Positions 43,315 to 52,669 of a stretch of 64,000 bases of DNA are shown piece by piece (position 1 is the stretch's first letter; every line of letters begins with the position of its first letter). The notes under the pieces were generated by a model, which did not search any database, was not told where the DNA came from, and saw nothing but the letters and a program-made list of their open reading frames with translations. The position numbers and the translations under genes are program-made. Source of the DNA: Pedobacter cryoconitis (GTDB taxonomy: Bacteria > Bacteroidota > Bacteroidia > Sphingobacteriales > Sphingobacteriaceae); assembly GCF_003259615.1 (NCBI RefSeq), contig NZ_QLLR01000012.1, forward strand, positions 84,106-148,105, in the 5' to 3' direction.

Positions 43315-44240
43315 TTCGCTGACAACAGCTGATTAGCCACCATCCATTCCTGCAAACGAAGAAACCAGTCATCAGTAGTCTTCTTATTGTGCATGCCATA
43401 GCCATGTCCGCCGGCCTGGTAAAGATGTGTTTCTGCAGCAACCTTATTCTTCACCATCTCCTGGTTAAATAAGATCGTATTCTCTACCGGAACAGTATCA
43501 TCATCATTCGCATGAACCAGGAAACTGATAGGTGTCTGTGCATTTACATGCAGTTCATTGGAGAAATATTCCTTTTGTGCCTGGGTAGCATTCGGGCCGA
43601 TCAGATTCTTAACAGAGCCCGTATGCGCCGAAGCCGTAAAACTGATCACCGGGTAAATCAGCACTGCAAAATCAGGTCTGAGGCTCAATCCTTCAGGATT
43701 CTTAATTTTAAGATCTCCATAATGAACCGCAAGCGAAGCCGCAAGATGTCCGCCAGCAGAGAAACCCATGATGCCGATTTTCGAAGGATTAATATGCCAT
43801 GCCGCCGCGTTTTTACGAACCAGGTAAATTGCCTGCTGCGCATCCTGTAAAGGGCCCAAAGACTGCTCTACCATAATCGTATCACTCGGCAGGCGATACT
43901 TCAGCACAAATGCCGTTACACCTTGTGCAGCAAAACGGCGTGCTACTTCCTCCCCCTCATGGTCTGTAGCCAGGAAAGCATAACCGCCACCCGGACAAAT
44001 AATCACAGCCGTTCCATTTGCTTTCTGCGGATCAGCAGCATAAAGACTGAGCGAAGGATCAGTGACCTTGCTCAGTCCAAAAACTTTACCATTAATGATT
44101 GTTTCTTTTTCCTTATAATTAGCAGGGGCCGCTTTTGCCCCCGGTATTTTGCCCGGGTACAGCTTCATCACTTCCTGAGCCTGTACTCCATTCCCTGCCA
44201 ATATTCCCATAACTAAAAGTAACAACCAATTTTTATTCAT
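43311..44240 (-). CDS. Secreted alpha/beta hydrolase (acetyl-xylan-esterase-like)
   Basis: 309 aa. Signal peptide (about 1-21, ending GVQAQ). Oxyanion 'ICPGGGYAFLATDHEGEEVA', nucleophile Ser in 'GFSAGGHLAASL', Asp in 'VHANDDDTVPVEN' and His in 'GGHGYGMHN' make a complete triad. The arrangement is that of secreted esterases often annotated with xylanase names; deacetylation of plant polysaccharide is plausible. It starts on the last base of the prfB stop region (1-bp overlap). Confidence 0.85.
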   Translation of the reverse strand: MNKNWLLLLVMGILAGNGVQAQEVMKLYPGKIPGAKAAPANYKEKETIINGKVFGLSKVTDPSLSLYAADPQKANGTAVIICPGGGYAFLATDHEGEEVARRFAAQGVTAFVLKYRLPSDTIMVEQSLGPLQDAQQAIYLVRKNAAAWHINPSKIGIMGFSAGGHLAASLAVHYGDLKIKNPEGLSLRPDFAVLIYPVISFTASAHTGSVKNLIGPNATQAQKEYFSNELHVNAQTPISFLVHANDDDTVPVENTILFNQEMVKNKVAAETHLYQAGGHGYGMHNKKTTDDWFLRLQEWMVANQLLSAN

Positions 44241-45317
44241 TAGAATTCCATTAAATATGCTTTCAAAAAATCATTCAGCTCCCCATCAAGGACAGCCTGT
44301 GCATTAGAAGTTTCATAATTAGTTCTCAGATCTTTCACCAGTTTATACGGATGTAAAACATAATTCCTGATTTGTGAGCCCCACTCAATCTTCATTTTTG
44401 AACCTTCCACAGCGGCAGATGCAATCATCCTTTCGCGCATGACCGCTTCATATAACTGTGACTTCAGGAGTCTTAACGCATTCTCCTTGTTCTGTAATTG
44501 AGAACGCGATTCCTGGTTTTTAATTACAATACCAGAAGGTTTATGGTACAACCGTACCGCAGTTTCCACTTTATTTACATTCTGACCACCCGCTCCACCA
44601 GAACGGAAAGTTTCGAATTCAATATCCGCGTCCTTGATTTCAATCTCGATCGTATCATCCACTAATGGATAAACATAGACCGAAGCGAATGAAGTATGCC
44701 GGCGTGCATTAGAATCAAAAGGTGAAATACGCACCAGCCGGTGCACTCCGTTTTCACCCTTCAGATAACCGTAAGAGAAATCTCCCGCAAATTGTAAAGT
44801 AACCGTTTTTACACCCGTTACCTCTCCAGGCTGAAAATCCTGCTCAGTCACTTTGTAACCGTTCTTTTCGCCCCACATGATGTACATTCTCATCAGCATC
44901 GCCGCCCAGTCACAACTCTCAGTTCCACCAGCACCTGCAGTAATCTGCATCACTGCATTCAGCTGATCTTCCTTGCTGCTCAGCATGTTTTTCAATTCCA
45001 GATCCTCGATCAGGTGCAGACACTTTTCGTACTGCTCCTCCATCTCCTCTTTGGTAGCATCCCCGGATTGCAGGAAATCAAATAAGACCTGTGTATCCTC
45101 AAACTCCGCGTTAACTTTCTGCCAGGCATCAGTCCACACTTTTTTGGAGTTCATTTCTGCCAAATGCTTTTCAGCCTTTTTGGGATCATCCCAAAAATCT
45201 GTTTGTAAGGTAAGCTCCTGTTCTATATAAATAGCTTCGAGTCGGGTTTCGACGTCAAAGATGCCTCCTCAGCGACGCTACTCTGTCCCTTAAATCCTGT
45301 ATTTGTTCTTTTGTCAT
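44240..45317 (-). CDS. prfB: Peptide chain release factor 2, with programmed +1 frameshift
   Basis: The first 20 codons run from ATG 45317 to an in-frame TGA at 45255-45257. The slip site reads CTT TGA C with AGGAGG 3 bp upstream, and a +1 shift continues at GAC (45256) for 338 codons, giving 358 aa in all, the normal RF2 length. '[13 protein letters not shown]' is the stop-codon-reading SPF motif, and '[14 protein letters not shown]' holds GGQ. The frameshift is the known autoregulation by RF2 level. A -7 element ends 5 bp before the ATG. A single-frame call would wrongly start near 45163. Confidence 0.95.
45255..45266 (-). promoter_or_regulatory. prfB programmed frameshift site
   Basis: On the minus strand the site reads AGGCATCTTTGA ahead of C: the TGA at 45257-45255 is preceded by slippery CTT, and an AGGAGG Shine-Dalgarno-like stimulator begins just upstream (to 45269). 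This is the standard RF2 arrangement. Confidence 0.92.
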
Positions 45318-45322
45318 AATCA

Positions 45323-45330
45323 CAAATATA
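45323..45330 (-). promoter_or_regulatory. prfB promoter -7 element
   Basis: TATATTTG on the minus strand, ending 5 bp before ATG 45317. A TTG lies 19 bp upstream of it (within the terminator hairpin), the best -33/-7 pair found in the window. It predicts a leaderless or nearly leaderless mRNA. Confidence 0.6.
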
Positions 45331-45334
45331 ACAC

Positions 45335-45369
45335 AAAAGGCTACCTGAACAATGTTCGGATAGCCTTTT
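45335..45369 (-). terminator. Terminator of the DUF937-like gene, overlapping the prfB promoter
   Basis: Stem AAAAGGCTA/TAGCCTTTT (45335-45343 with 45361-45369), extended inward by GAAC/GTTC around a 3-nt loop, with one mismatch and one wobble. It is 19 bp beyond the upstream gene's stop. Confidence 0.75.
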
Positions 45370-45388
45370 ACAAAATTAGTGTATATGT

Positions 45389-45892
45389 TTAGCTAAAAAG
45401 CCCTTTAAGTTTATCTACAATACTGCCGCCTTCAGCCCACGGTTCACCTGGTTTACCACTGGTAAATAAGTTCGTCAGATCTGACAACTCAAACTTTCCA
45501 TCCGGCCCTGATATTTTGCTCAGTACATCTTTAATATCAAAAGAGCTGTCATTGGGATCATTTGTTTTGTTAATGAATTTGCCAATGATACCGGGAATCA
45601 CAGAAGCAGCAATTCCTTTCGCTGTATCCAGTTTGATTCCCATACCTGCCAACTTATCGATGAAACCAGCTGAAGCATCCTGCGCAACCGCACTTCCTTC
45701 AACATTTCCACCTTTAAAAGCGTCTACAAGACCACCAATATTACCAGAAGATAATTGTTGTTTTAAAGCATCAATGATAGATCCAGAAGCCGCAGAAATC
45801 GCAGCCTCATTGTGCTCATCCGGAATTTCACTATTGTTAACAATAGCATCCTGAGTACTATCTTTAACCAGTTGATTCAAATTTTCTAACAT
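45389..45892 (-). CDS. DUF937/YidB-like protein
   Basis: 167 aa, no signal peptide. Low-complexity Gly/Ala/Ser helices: 'SGSIIDALKQQLSSGNIGGLVDAFKG', 'AVAQDASAGFIDKLAGMGI', 'SVIPGIIGKFINKT'. The pattern resembles DUF937/YidB-type proteins of Bacteroidota; function unknown. A single gene with its own terminator. The family assignment is moderate, the gene call is firm. Confidence 0.7.
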   Translation of the reverse strand: MLENLNQLVKDSTQDAIVNNSEIPDEHNEAAISAASGSIIDALKQQLSSGNIGGLVDAFKGGNVEGSAVAQDASAGFIDKLAGMGIKLDTAKGIAASVIPGIIGKFINKTNDPNDSSFDIKDVLSKISGPDGKFELSDLTNLFTSGKPGEPWAEGGSIVDKLKGLFS

Positions 45893-46074
45893 AACGGGTA
45901 GTTTTTATAGGTGAACTGTTATTTTTTATTAAATATAATACAAATAAAAACCAGTGACAACCACTCATTTGACTGCTAAAAGTAAAATATTCAATTTTAA
46001 AGGCCGTTTTACTATTAAATACAATTCAATCTGCCGACATTTAAACTATACATTTACAGAAACACCATTTATTT

Positions 46075-47721
46075 ATGTTACCAACCATCAACTTTACAGA
46101 GACAGCGGCCTATAAATACCTGGCTGATCACTTCATTGACATCAATGAAAAGAACTTGAAACAACTGTTTGCAGAAGATGAAAAGCGTTTTGAGAAGTTT
46201 TCAGTAGTTTTCGAAGACATCCTGCTCGATTATTCAAAAAACAGGATCAATGATACTACCCTTGCTCTGCTGATGCAGCTTGCCAGAGAATGCAAACTGG
46301 ATGAAGCCATTAAAGCAATGTTCAGCGGAGAAAAGATAAATCAGACAGAAGACAGAGCTGTTTTACATACTGCCTTGCGTAACCAAAGCAATAAACCTGT
46401 TTATGCAGATGGGATCAACGTTATGGACGATGTGAACGAAGTATTAGCTAAAATGGAGAAATTCAGTGAAGCGATTATTTCCGGCTCATGGAAAGGTTAT
46501 ACCGGCAAAGCAATTACCGATGTCGTTAATATCGGTATCGGCGGCTCTGATCTGGGACCAGTGATGGTTACTGAAGCCTTAAAAGCTTACAAGAACCATT
46601 TAACGATGCACTTCGTGTCTAATATAGACGGTACACATATCGTGGAAACCCTGAAAACAGTGGACCCTGAAACTACCCTTTTCCTGGTTGCTTCCAAAAC
46701 ATTCACCACACAGGAGACTATGACCAATGCCAATACAGCAAGAGACTGGTTTTTGAGCAAAGGTGCAAAACAAGAAGACGTGGCTAAACACTTCGCCGCG
46801 CTTTCTACCAATGCTAAAGATGTAGCTGCATTTGGAATTGACACTGCAAATATGTTTGGTTTCTGGGACTGGGTTGGCGGAAGATACTCTTTATGGAGTG
46901 CCATTGGTATGCCTATCGCGCTGAGCGTAGGTTTTGCTAACTTCAAAGAACTGCTTGCCGGTGCACACGCAGCAGATGAGCACTTTGAAAACACGCCATT
47001 TGAAAACAATGTAGCCGTAATCCTTGCCTTATTAGGCATCTGGTATATCAATTTCTTTGATGCAGAAACAGAAGCAATCCTTCCTTACGATCAATACCTG
47101 CACCGTTTCGCGGCTTATTTCCAACAAGGAGATATGGAAAGCAACGGTAAACATGTAGACCGTAACGGAAATGAAGTTACTTATGAAACAGGCCCGATTA
47201 TCTGGGGTGAGCCCGGAACTAATGGTCAGCACGCATTTTATCAGCTGATCCACCAGGGAACACGTATTATTCCTTGTGATTTTATTGCGCCGGCACAAAG
47301 CCTGAACCCAATCGGAGAACATCACCCGATTCTGTTGTCTAACTTCTTTGCACAAACAGAAGCCCTGATGAACGGAAAAACCGAAGAACAGGTGACTGCA
47401 GAACTGCAAAAAGAAGGAAAAACAGCAGAAGAGATCAAAAAGCTTGCGCCATTCAAAGTTTTTGAAGGTAACAGGCCAACAAACTCAATCCTGCTGAAAA
47501 AAGTAACACCACGCAGCCTGGGAACACTGATTGCTATTTATGAACACAAGATATTTGTTCAGGGTATCGTATGGAACATTTTTAGCTTTGACCAATGGGG
47601 TGTGGAATTAGGAAAACAACTGGCAAAAAGCATCCTTCCTGAATTGAAGAATGACGACGCTGTTTCCTCACACGATGTTTCTACAAACGGATTAATTAAT
47701 CAGTACAAAAACTGGAGATAA
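46075..47721 (+). CDS. pgi: Glucose-6-phosphate isomerase
   Basis: 548 aa. '[14 protein letters not shown]', '[15 protein letters not shown]', '[15 protein letters not shown]' (PGI signature 1), catalytic Glu region '[14 protein letters not shown]', '[18 protein letters not shown]' (signature 2, His) and a C-terminal Lys in '[14 protein letters not shown]'. It interconverts glucose-6-P and fructose-6-P. Length and motifs are canonical. It stands alone between divergent and downstream genes. Confidence 0.97.
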   Translation: MLPTINFTETAAYKYLADHFIDINEKNLKQLFAEDEKRFEKFSVVFEDILLDYSKNRINDTTLALLMQLARECKLDEAIKAMFSGEKINQTEDRAVLHTALRNQSNKPVYADGINVMDDVNEVLAKMEKFSEAIISGSWKGYTGKAITDVVNIGIGGSDLGPVMVTEALKAYKNHLTMHFVSNIDGTHIVETLKTVDPETTLFLVASKTFTTQETMTNANTARDWFLSKGAKQEDVAKHFAALSTNAKDVAAFGIDTANMFGFWDWVGGRYSLWSAIGMPIALSVGFANFKELLAGAHAADEHFENTPFENNVAVILALLGIWYINFFDAETEAILPYDQYLHRFAAYFQQGDMESNGKHVDRNGNEVTYETGPIIWGEPGTNGQHAFYQLIHQGTRIIPCDFIAPAQSLNPIGEHHPILLSNFFAQTEALMNGKTEEQVTAELQKEGKTAEEIKKLAPFKVFEGNRPTNSILLKKVTPRSLGTLIAIYEHKIFVQGIVWNIFSFDQWGVELGKQLAKSILPELKNDDAVSSHDVSTNGLINQYKNWR

Positions 47722-47762
47722 TCATACATTCCTGTTTAGCAATAAACAGGGATATTTAACCG

Positions 47763-47877
47763 AACGTTTCCATTTGTACATTTCTTATATTAAACCTTTA
47801 TTGCGAAAAACTGTCTCAGACTTAAATTCGTTAATCAAGCATTACAAATTATAAAAATAAATACAAATGGAAACGTT
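47763..47877 (+). repeat. 16-bp inverted repeat spanning the DUF4251 start codon
   Basis: Left arm 47763-47778 (AACGTTTCCATTTGTA) is the exact reverse complement of 47862-47877, which contains the start codon at 47867-47869. The 83-nt gap between arms would form a loop. In RNA this would pair the start codon and the first three codons. No T run follows, so it is not a terminator. Confidence 0.75.
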
Positions 47878-48403
47878 TAAAAATTGTCTGCTCCTGGTTC
47901 TTATCTTTTCAGGCTTTCAATTAAAAGCCCAGACAGCAGAAGAAGCAACCACTAAAAATGTAGAAGCAAAGAACTATGTATTTGTCGCCAGCAGCGCAAA
48001 TCCTTTGAATGCTACGGATATTAACAATGTAATGAGCCGAATGCCAGGTTATACTGGCGGAGGTAATATTAACCTCGCAGGATCAAATTATAGCCTTACC
48101 GTCACATCAGACAGCCTGGTTTCTTACCTCCCTTATTACGGCAGATCCTATACCCCTAAAATCGGAGATCCCAATGATAGCGGGATCAAATTCAAGTCTA
48201 AAGATTTCACTTATAAAAGTACGCAGAACAAAAAAGGCGGATGGCTGATTCTGATCAATCCAAAAGATGTGAAAGACAATTATAACCTGACACTTTCAAT
48301 TACAAAATCAGGCCGCGCTACGCTTTCCGTAGTCAGCAACAGCCAGCAATCCATCAGTTTTGAAGGAAATATTACTGAGCCCGAATTAAAAAAGAAAAAA
48401 TAG
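47867..48403 (+). CDS. Secreted DUF4251 protein
   Basis: 178 aa. Signal peptide (about 1-22, ending LKAQ). 'KNYVFVASSANPLNATDIN', 'SYLPYYGRSYTPKIGD' and 'GIKFKSKDFTYKSTQNKKGGW' match DUF4251, a Bacteroidota periplasmic beta-sandwich family of unknown function. The start codon lies in one arm of a 16-bp inverted repeat, which could control translation. The C-terminus is Lys-rich. Confidence 0.82.
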   Translation: METFKNCLLLVLIFSGFQLKAQTAEEATTKNVEAKNYVFVASSANPLNATDINNVMSRMPGYTGGGNINLAGSNYSLTVTSDSLVSYLPYYGRSYTPKIGDPNDSGIKFKSKDFTYKSTQNKKGGWLILINPKDVKDNYNLTLSITKSGRATLSVVSNSQQSISFEGNITEPELKKKK

Positions 48404-48431
48404 GTCGGCAAACTTGTGCTGAATTGAATTC

Positions 48432-49529
48432 TTATTTTGGCGTAACCGGAACCAGTTGTATCTGGAACAACTTACTAAACTTCTTTCCGGTTACAAAAAG
48501 ACGTTTACCAGCTGCATCCCATGCAATCCCGTTCAGTACGTCTGTATTAGGAAATCTATCCTTAGCAGGCAATATTCCTGTCAGGTCAATATAACTCAAC
48601 ACAGAGCCGCTTTTAGGGTCTATGACTGCGATCTTATCTGTCTGATAGATGTTCGCATATATTTTTCCGTCTATGTACTCCAGTTCGTTCAGTTCAGCGA
48701 CTTCTCCGTTGTTGTCATAAACGTCTACATAACTTTCTTCCTTGTAGTTGTCTTTGTTTAAAAACCAGATCCGGTTGGTTCCATCAGACTTGATGATCCG
48801 CTGCCCATCAAAGGTTAGCCCCCAACCCTCTCTGCTATTCTGATAAGGAAAAGTACCTAACTGTTTTAATGACCTGGCATCGTAAATAAACCCAACATCT
48901 TCTTTCCAGGTCAGCAAGATAATTTTATCACCAATCAGCGTAGAACCCTCCCCAAAGAATTTCTTTTCCAGCTCAATCTTCGGAGACGCTTTACCCGTCT
49001 GCAGGTCTACCCATTTTAAAGTAGAAAAGCCATACTCTCCGCTGCTCTCCAGTAAACGGCCATTGTGATATTCTAAACCTTGTGTATAAGAACTGGTATC
49101 ATGTGGAAACGTATTGATCACTTTATAGGTGAATTCAGTCGGCTTGACCGACGATTTCAAAACAATATTAATAGTCAGTGTATCTTTTTTGGAGCCATTA
49201 TCCACTACCGCAGTAATCAATTTATAACCTAATGATAAACCATCCGTTTTAATCGTTAATGCTTCTCCGTTATTTTTCGAACCTACCGATTTACCATCCA
49301 GCAGATAATTCACGCTGTTTACTTTCCCTTCCGCAGGAACATCCAGCTGTACCTTCACATCCTCACCCAGTCCAAAACTTTGTCCCTGTTCCGGAAGTTT
49401 GAAGCTCAGCGCATCACTGGTTCCTGCGCCGCTTTTACAAGAGATCACGAAAGTAATACCAGTAAGCGCACCGATCAGGAGTATTAATTTAGGTAATTTA
49501 ACGAGCGTATTAGTTTGGCCAAAATGCAT
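48432..49529 (-). CDS. Glutaminyl-peptide cyclotransferase, lipoprotein
   Basis: 365 aa from ATG 49529, chosen because a lipoprotein signal (lipobox 'FVISC', Cys30) follows; a longer frame to 49691 would run through yraN. An N-terminal Ig-like domain (about 40-130) precedes the beta-propeller glutamine cyclotransferase domain: 'NTFPHDTSSYTQGLEYHNGRL', 'ESSGEYGFS', 'DGTNRIWFLN', 'ELNELEYIDGKIYANIYQTD'. It makes N-terminal pyroglutamate on exported proteins. It overlaps the yraN end by 20 bp. Confidence 0.88.
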   Translation of the reverse strand: MHFGQTNTLVKLPKLILLIGALTGITFVISCKSGAGTSDALSFKLPEQGQSFGLGEDVKVQLDVPAEGKVNSVNYLLDGKSVGSKNNGEALTIKTDGLSLGYKLITAVVDNGSKKDTLTINIVLKSSVKPTEFTYKVINTFPHDTSSYTQGLEYHNGRLLESSGEYGFSTLKWVDLQTGKASPKIELEKKFFGEGSTLIGDKIILLTWKEDVGFIYDARSLKQLGTFPYQNSREGWGLTFDGQRIIKSDGTNRIWFLNKDNYKEESYVDVYDNNGEVAELNELEYIDGKIYANIYQTDKIAVIDPKSGSVLSYIDLTGILPAKDRFPNTDVLNGIAWDAAGKRLFVTGKKFSKLFQIQLVPVTPK

Positions 49530-49872
49530 CTTCAATATGATTAATTTTATAAAGTTGTTCATTTTCAAAAACAATTGCAACAATATCGTACCGAATTTCC
49601 CCCTGGTGGTTCTTTCGGTCAATATAAATAGCGGAAGCGAATTCCATTTGCTTTTCCTTTTTCCAGTCCACAAAATCTTCCGGTTCACCATGCCCGACAG
49701 AGCTACGGGTTTTTACCTCCACGAAAATAAGCTTACTGTCATAAAAAGCGATCAGGTCTATTTCCGCCCTTTTAAACACCCAGTTTTTCTCCAGAATACG
49801 ATAACCAAGCTGTTCTAAATAAGATGAAGCCAATTGCTCTCCCCTTCTTCCCAGTTCGTTATGCGCTGCCAT
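49510..49872 (-). CDS. yraN: YraN family endonuclease-like protein
   Basis: 120 aa. 'NELGRRGEQLASSYLEQLGYRILEKNW', 'AEIDLIAFYDSKLIFVEVKTRS' (nuclease-like E-x-D...E-x-K) and 'GEPEDFVDWKKEKQM' match UPF0102/YraN, a Holliday-junction-resolvase-fold family of unknown function. The ATG overlaps the dnaG stop by one base. Confidence 0.92.
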   Translation of the reverse strand: MAAHNELGRRGEQLASSYLEQLGYRILEKNWVFKRAEIDLIAFYDSKLIFVEVKTRSSVGHGEPEDFVDWKKEKQMEFASAIYIDRKNHQGEIRYDIVAIVFENEQLYKINHIEDAFWPN

Positions 49873-51863
49873 TATTTGATGACAACAGACCCTAAGAACT
49901 TTGAAATTTCCCGCTCCACATTTTTAATATGTGCATAACGCTGCATCAGGATCTCCTGATTCACAGCATCTGTTTCCACTTTAATTTCCTGTAGCAAACC
50001 AAGCAGAATACGGTCTACTTTTCTCTTTTTCAAATGGAAAAGCCCGCCCAGAATAGTCGCTTTCAGATTAACCGTTTCATCCCGCACATAAATCTTGTGC
50101 TTGTTATACCAGTTCTCACTCAGCGAATAAGGAGAACTCGATAAAGTAATCGCTAAATCAGCAATATCACGGTCATTATTTTTAATGAACTGATTTGCCA
50201 CCGGCAAATGTCCATTCTCAATTTCTTCTTTGTAATTCTGGATAATCAGCTTGCAGGTTTCATCTTCAAATGTAACATCAGAAAGGTTTTGCATGATAAA
50301 CGAACCGATATACATGTTATCAATATTATCCCAGCTCACCAGCTCATGCCCAAAGGCCAGTAAAAGCCTGACAATCTCATGCTCCTGCAATAAATCATCG
50401 TCCACCCGGGTTTCCGTTTCCGGAAGATCCATAGGCGCATTGTCATCAAACAGATTATCAGGAGGGCCATCCGGATAAGGTGAATGACTAGCATTAGATG
50501 ACTTCTGCTGATAACCTTGCTGATACCCTTGTTGCTGACCTTGTCCGCCCTTTTTAAACTTCGCCGAACGGATTTTGTTCAGTTCGGTCATTAACATCCG
50601 TTCCTCTACCTGGAGCAAGTGACTGCATTCCCTGATAAATACAGAAGCTTTAATATCATCTGGTATTTTCGCGATACTTTCTACAATATCCCTGATAATG
50701 CCCGCACGTTTAATCGGATCTGTACCCGCTTCCTTTAACAGCGTATCTGCCTTGTAAAGAATGAAATCCTTACGGTTATTTTCTATATAAATCTTAAAAG
50801 CACCGGCACCGACCTTGTGCATATAAGAATCCGGATCATGACCATCAGGAAAGTTAACCACTTTCACATTCAGCCCTTCTTCCAGGATCATATCCAACCC
50901 ACGCAGCGAAGCTTTAATCCCCGCAGCATCCCCATCATATAAAATGGTTACATTCTGCGTAAAACGTCCGATGAGCCTGATCTGCTCAATCGTTAATGAA
51001 GTACCCGAAGAGGCCACTACATTTTCAATATTTGCCTGATGTACAGAAAGTACATCCGCATAACCCTCTACCAGGTAACAATTGTCTAAATCACGAATCG
51101 CCTTTTTGGCTTGATACAACCCGTAAAGTACGTTCGATTTATGGTAAATATCACTCTCCGGAGAGTTGACATACTTTGGAACATTTTTATCAGTTTTCAG
51201 TGTCCGGCCACCAAAACCAATTACCCTTCCGGTAAAATTATGGATTGGGAACATGACCCTGCCCCGGAAGCGGTCGTAAACCTTACCCTTCTCATTGCGG
51301 ATCGCCAGACCAGTCTTTTCCAGATACTCTTCTTTGTGCCCTGCCGAAGCCGCACTTAAGATTAAAGCATCCCACTGATCAGGAGAATAGCCCAGTTCGA
51401 ACTTCTTAATGATGTCTTCCCGGAAACCGCGTTCTTTAAAATAGCTTAAACCGATTGCACGTCCCTGTTCACCAGTCCACAGCTCATTGGCAAAATAATT
51501 TGCCGCATACAAAGACACTACATATAAACTTTCCCTGGCATTGTTAGCCTCCTGAACTTCCGGGCTCTCTTCCTTCTCCTCAACCTCAATATTGTATTTC
51601 TGAGCCAGGTATTTTAAGGCCTCAGGATAAGAATACTTCTCGTGGTCCATAATAAAACGCACAGAATCTCCCCCTTTACCGCAACCAAAGCACTTGTAAA
51701 TACCTTTGGTTACCGATACGTGAAAAGATGGTGTTTTCTCATTATGAAAAGGACAATTACCGATTAAGCTTGTCCCACGCTTCTTTAAAGACACAAAATC
51801 ACCGACAACTTCCTCAATACGGGAAGTGTCCATGATTTTGTTAATAGTATCCTGATATATCAT
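49872..51863 (-). CDS. dnaG: DNA primase
   Basis: 663 aa. The CHC2 zinc finger is at the N-terminus (C-P-F-H near 39-42 and 'CFGCGKGGDS' near 59). The Toprim domain has 'YLVEGYADVLSV' and 'ILYDGDAAGIKASLRG'. A Gln/Gly-rich linker (QGQQQGYQQGYQQ, about 450) separates the core from the C-terminal DnaB-binding domain. It makes replication primers. Next to yraN downstream and the SGNH gene 9 bp upstream. Confidence 0.96.
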   Translation of the reverse strand: MIYQDTINKIMDTSRIEEVVGDFVSLKKRGTSLIGNCPFHNEKTPSFHVSVTKGIYKCFGCGKGGDSVRFIMDHEKYSYPEALKYLAQKYNIEVEEKEESPEVQEANNARESLYVVSLYAANYFANELWTGEQGRAIGLSYFKERGFREDIIKKFELGYSPDQWDALILSAASAGHKEEYLEKTGLAIRNEKGKVYDRFRGRVMFPIHNFTGRVIGFGGRTLKTDKNVPKYVNSPESDIYHKSNVLYGLYQAKKAIRDLDNCYLVEGYADVLSVHQANIENVVASSGTSLTIEQIRLIGRFTQNVTILYDGDAAGIKASLRGLDMILEEGLNVKVVNFPDGHDPDSYMHKVGAGAFKIYIENNRKDFILYKADTLLKEAGTDPIKRAGIIRDIVESIAKIPDDIKASVFIRECSHLLQVEERMLMTELNKIRSAKFKKGGQGQQQGYQQGYQQKSSNASHSPYPDGPPDNLFDDNAPMDLPETETRVDDDLLQEHEIVRLLLAFGHELVSWDNIDNMYIGSFIMQNLSDVTFEDETCKLIIQNYKEEIENGHLPVANQFIKNNDRDIADLAITLSSSPYSLSENWYNKHKIYVRDETVNLKATILGGLFHLKKRKVDRILLGLLQEIKVETDAVNQEILMQRYAHIKNVEREISKFLGSVVIK

Positions 51864-51872
51864 TCAAACAAA

Positions 51873-52544
51873 TTACTTGACTAGTGGTATTAACGTTGCA
51901 GCCAACGTTTGATTACCTTTTTCATTAAGATGTACGCCATCAGTTGTTAAGATCCCTTTTGGGAGATCCTGCGGATTATTCTGCAAATCATATTCCGTAA
52001 ACAACTTTCTCAAATCACATAACACCAGCTTATTTTTAGTGGCCAGTTCTCTGATCGCTGCCGAATATTTATCCAGCTCAGCATCCAGTTCGTTGGCACT
52101 ACTCTTTTTCTCTCCAATAACTGCTGGTGTACAAACGACAACCTTAGCACCATTAGCCTGAATTTTATTAATTAATGCCTGGTAGAATTTCACAAATTTA
52201 TCCAGGTCCGTTCCCGTATGAGAACTCTGTTTGTGCCAAACGTCATTTACACCGATGTAAATAACAACCAGGTCTGGTTTTTTATTTAAAACATCATCTT
52301 CTAAACGCAGGTAAAGATCATATACCTTGTTCCCGCCAACACCAGCTCCAATAACTTCATAAGCCGGGGAACTCAGTTTTTTACTGATCAGATCAACATA
52401 ACCACCCGGCTGGGCACCTTGCTGGGTAATAGAATCACCAAAGAAAATAATCTTTTTAGATTTGGCTTTCATAGCCATAAAAGTAAGTAACAAGCATCCT
52501 GTAGCCAGAAATGCCATAGTTTGGATCAATCTTTTCATGAACAT
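51873..52544 (-). CDS. Secreted SGNH/GDSL hydrolase
   Basis: 223 aa. Signal peptide or anchor (about 7-26). Block I 'IIFFGDSITQQG' (Ser), block II Gly in 'GAGVGGNKV', block III 'YIGVNDVWH' (Asn) and block V 'DGVHLNEKG' (Asp-x-x-His) give a full SGNH catalytic set. It is probably an esterase or lysophospholipase acting outside the cytoplasm. A TACCTTTG element lies 61 bp upstream. Confidence 0.9.
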   Translation of the reverse strand: MFMKRLIQTMAFLATGCLLLTFMAMKAKSKKIIFFGDSITQQGAQPGGYVDLISKKLSSPAYEVIGAGVGGNKVYDLYLRLEDDVLNKKPDLVVIYIGVNDVWHKQSSHTGTDLDKFVKFYQALINKIQANGAKVVVCTPAVIGEKKSSANELDAELDKYSAAIRELATKNKLVLCDLRKLFTEYDLQNNPQDLPKGILTTDGVHLNEKGNQTLAATLIPLVK

Positions 52545-52605
52545 GCGTTTTGTGGTTAGAATAGGTTTGGTACAGCCGAAAACCTGGTTAAAATCCCCAG
52601 GAAAA

Positions 52606-52613
52606 CAAAGGTA
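52606..52613 (-). promoter_or_regulatory. -7 element for the SGNH-dnaG-yraN-QC unit
   Basis: TACCTTTG on the minus strand, 61 bp upstream of the SGNH ATG at 52544. The genes downstream are spaced by 9 bp or overlap, so one transcript could cover all four. Confidence 0.4.
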
Positions 52614-52669
52614 ACCAATTTAGCAATTTTTTGGTAAAGCTTTAATGCCTATTCCGTAACGCCTGAATT

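Noticed and set aside
44240..45163. prfB as a 307-aa single-frame gene starting at 45163
   Set aside because: The programmed frameshift site and upstream 20 codons show the true start at 45317.
46587..47051. 154-codon minus-strand open frame
   Set aside because: It is fully antisense to pgi, whose motifs are intact.
47731..47750. 8-bp hairpin after pgi (CCTGTTTA/TAAACAGG) as terminator
   Set aside because: The stem is AT-rich and no T run follows; evidence too weak.
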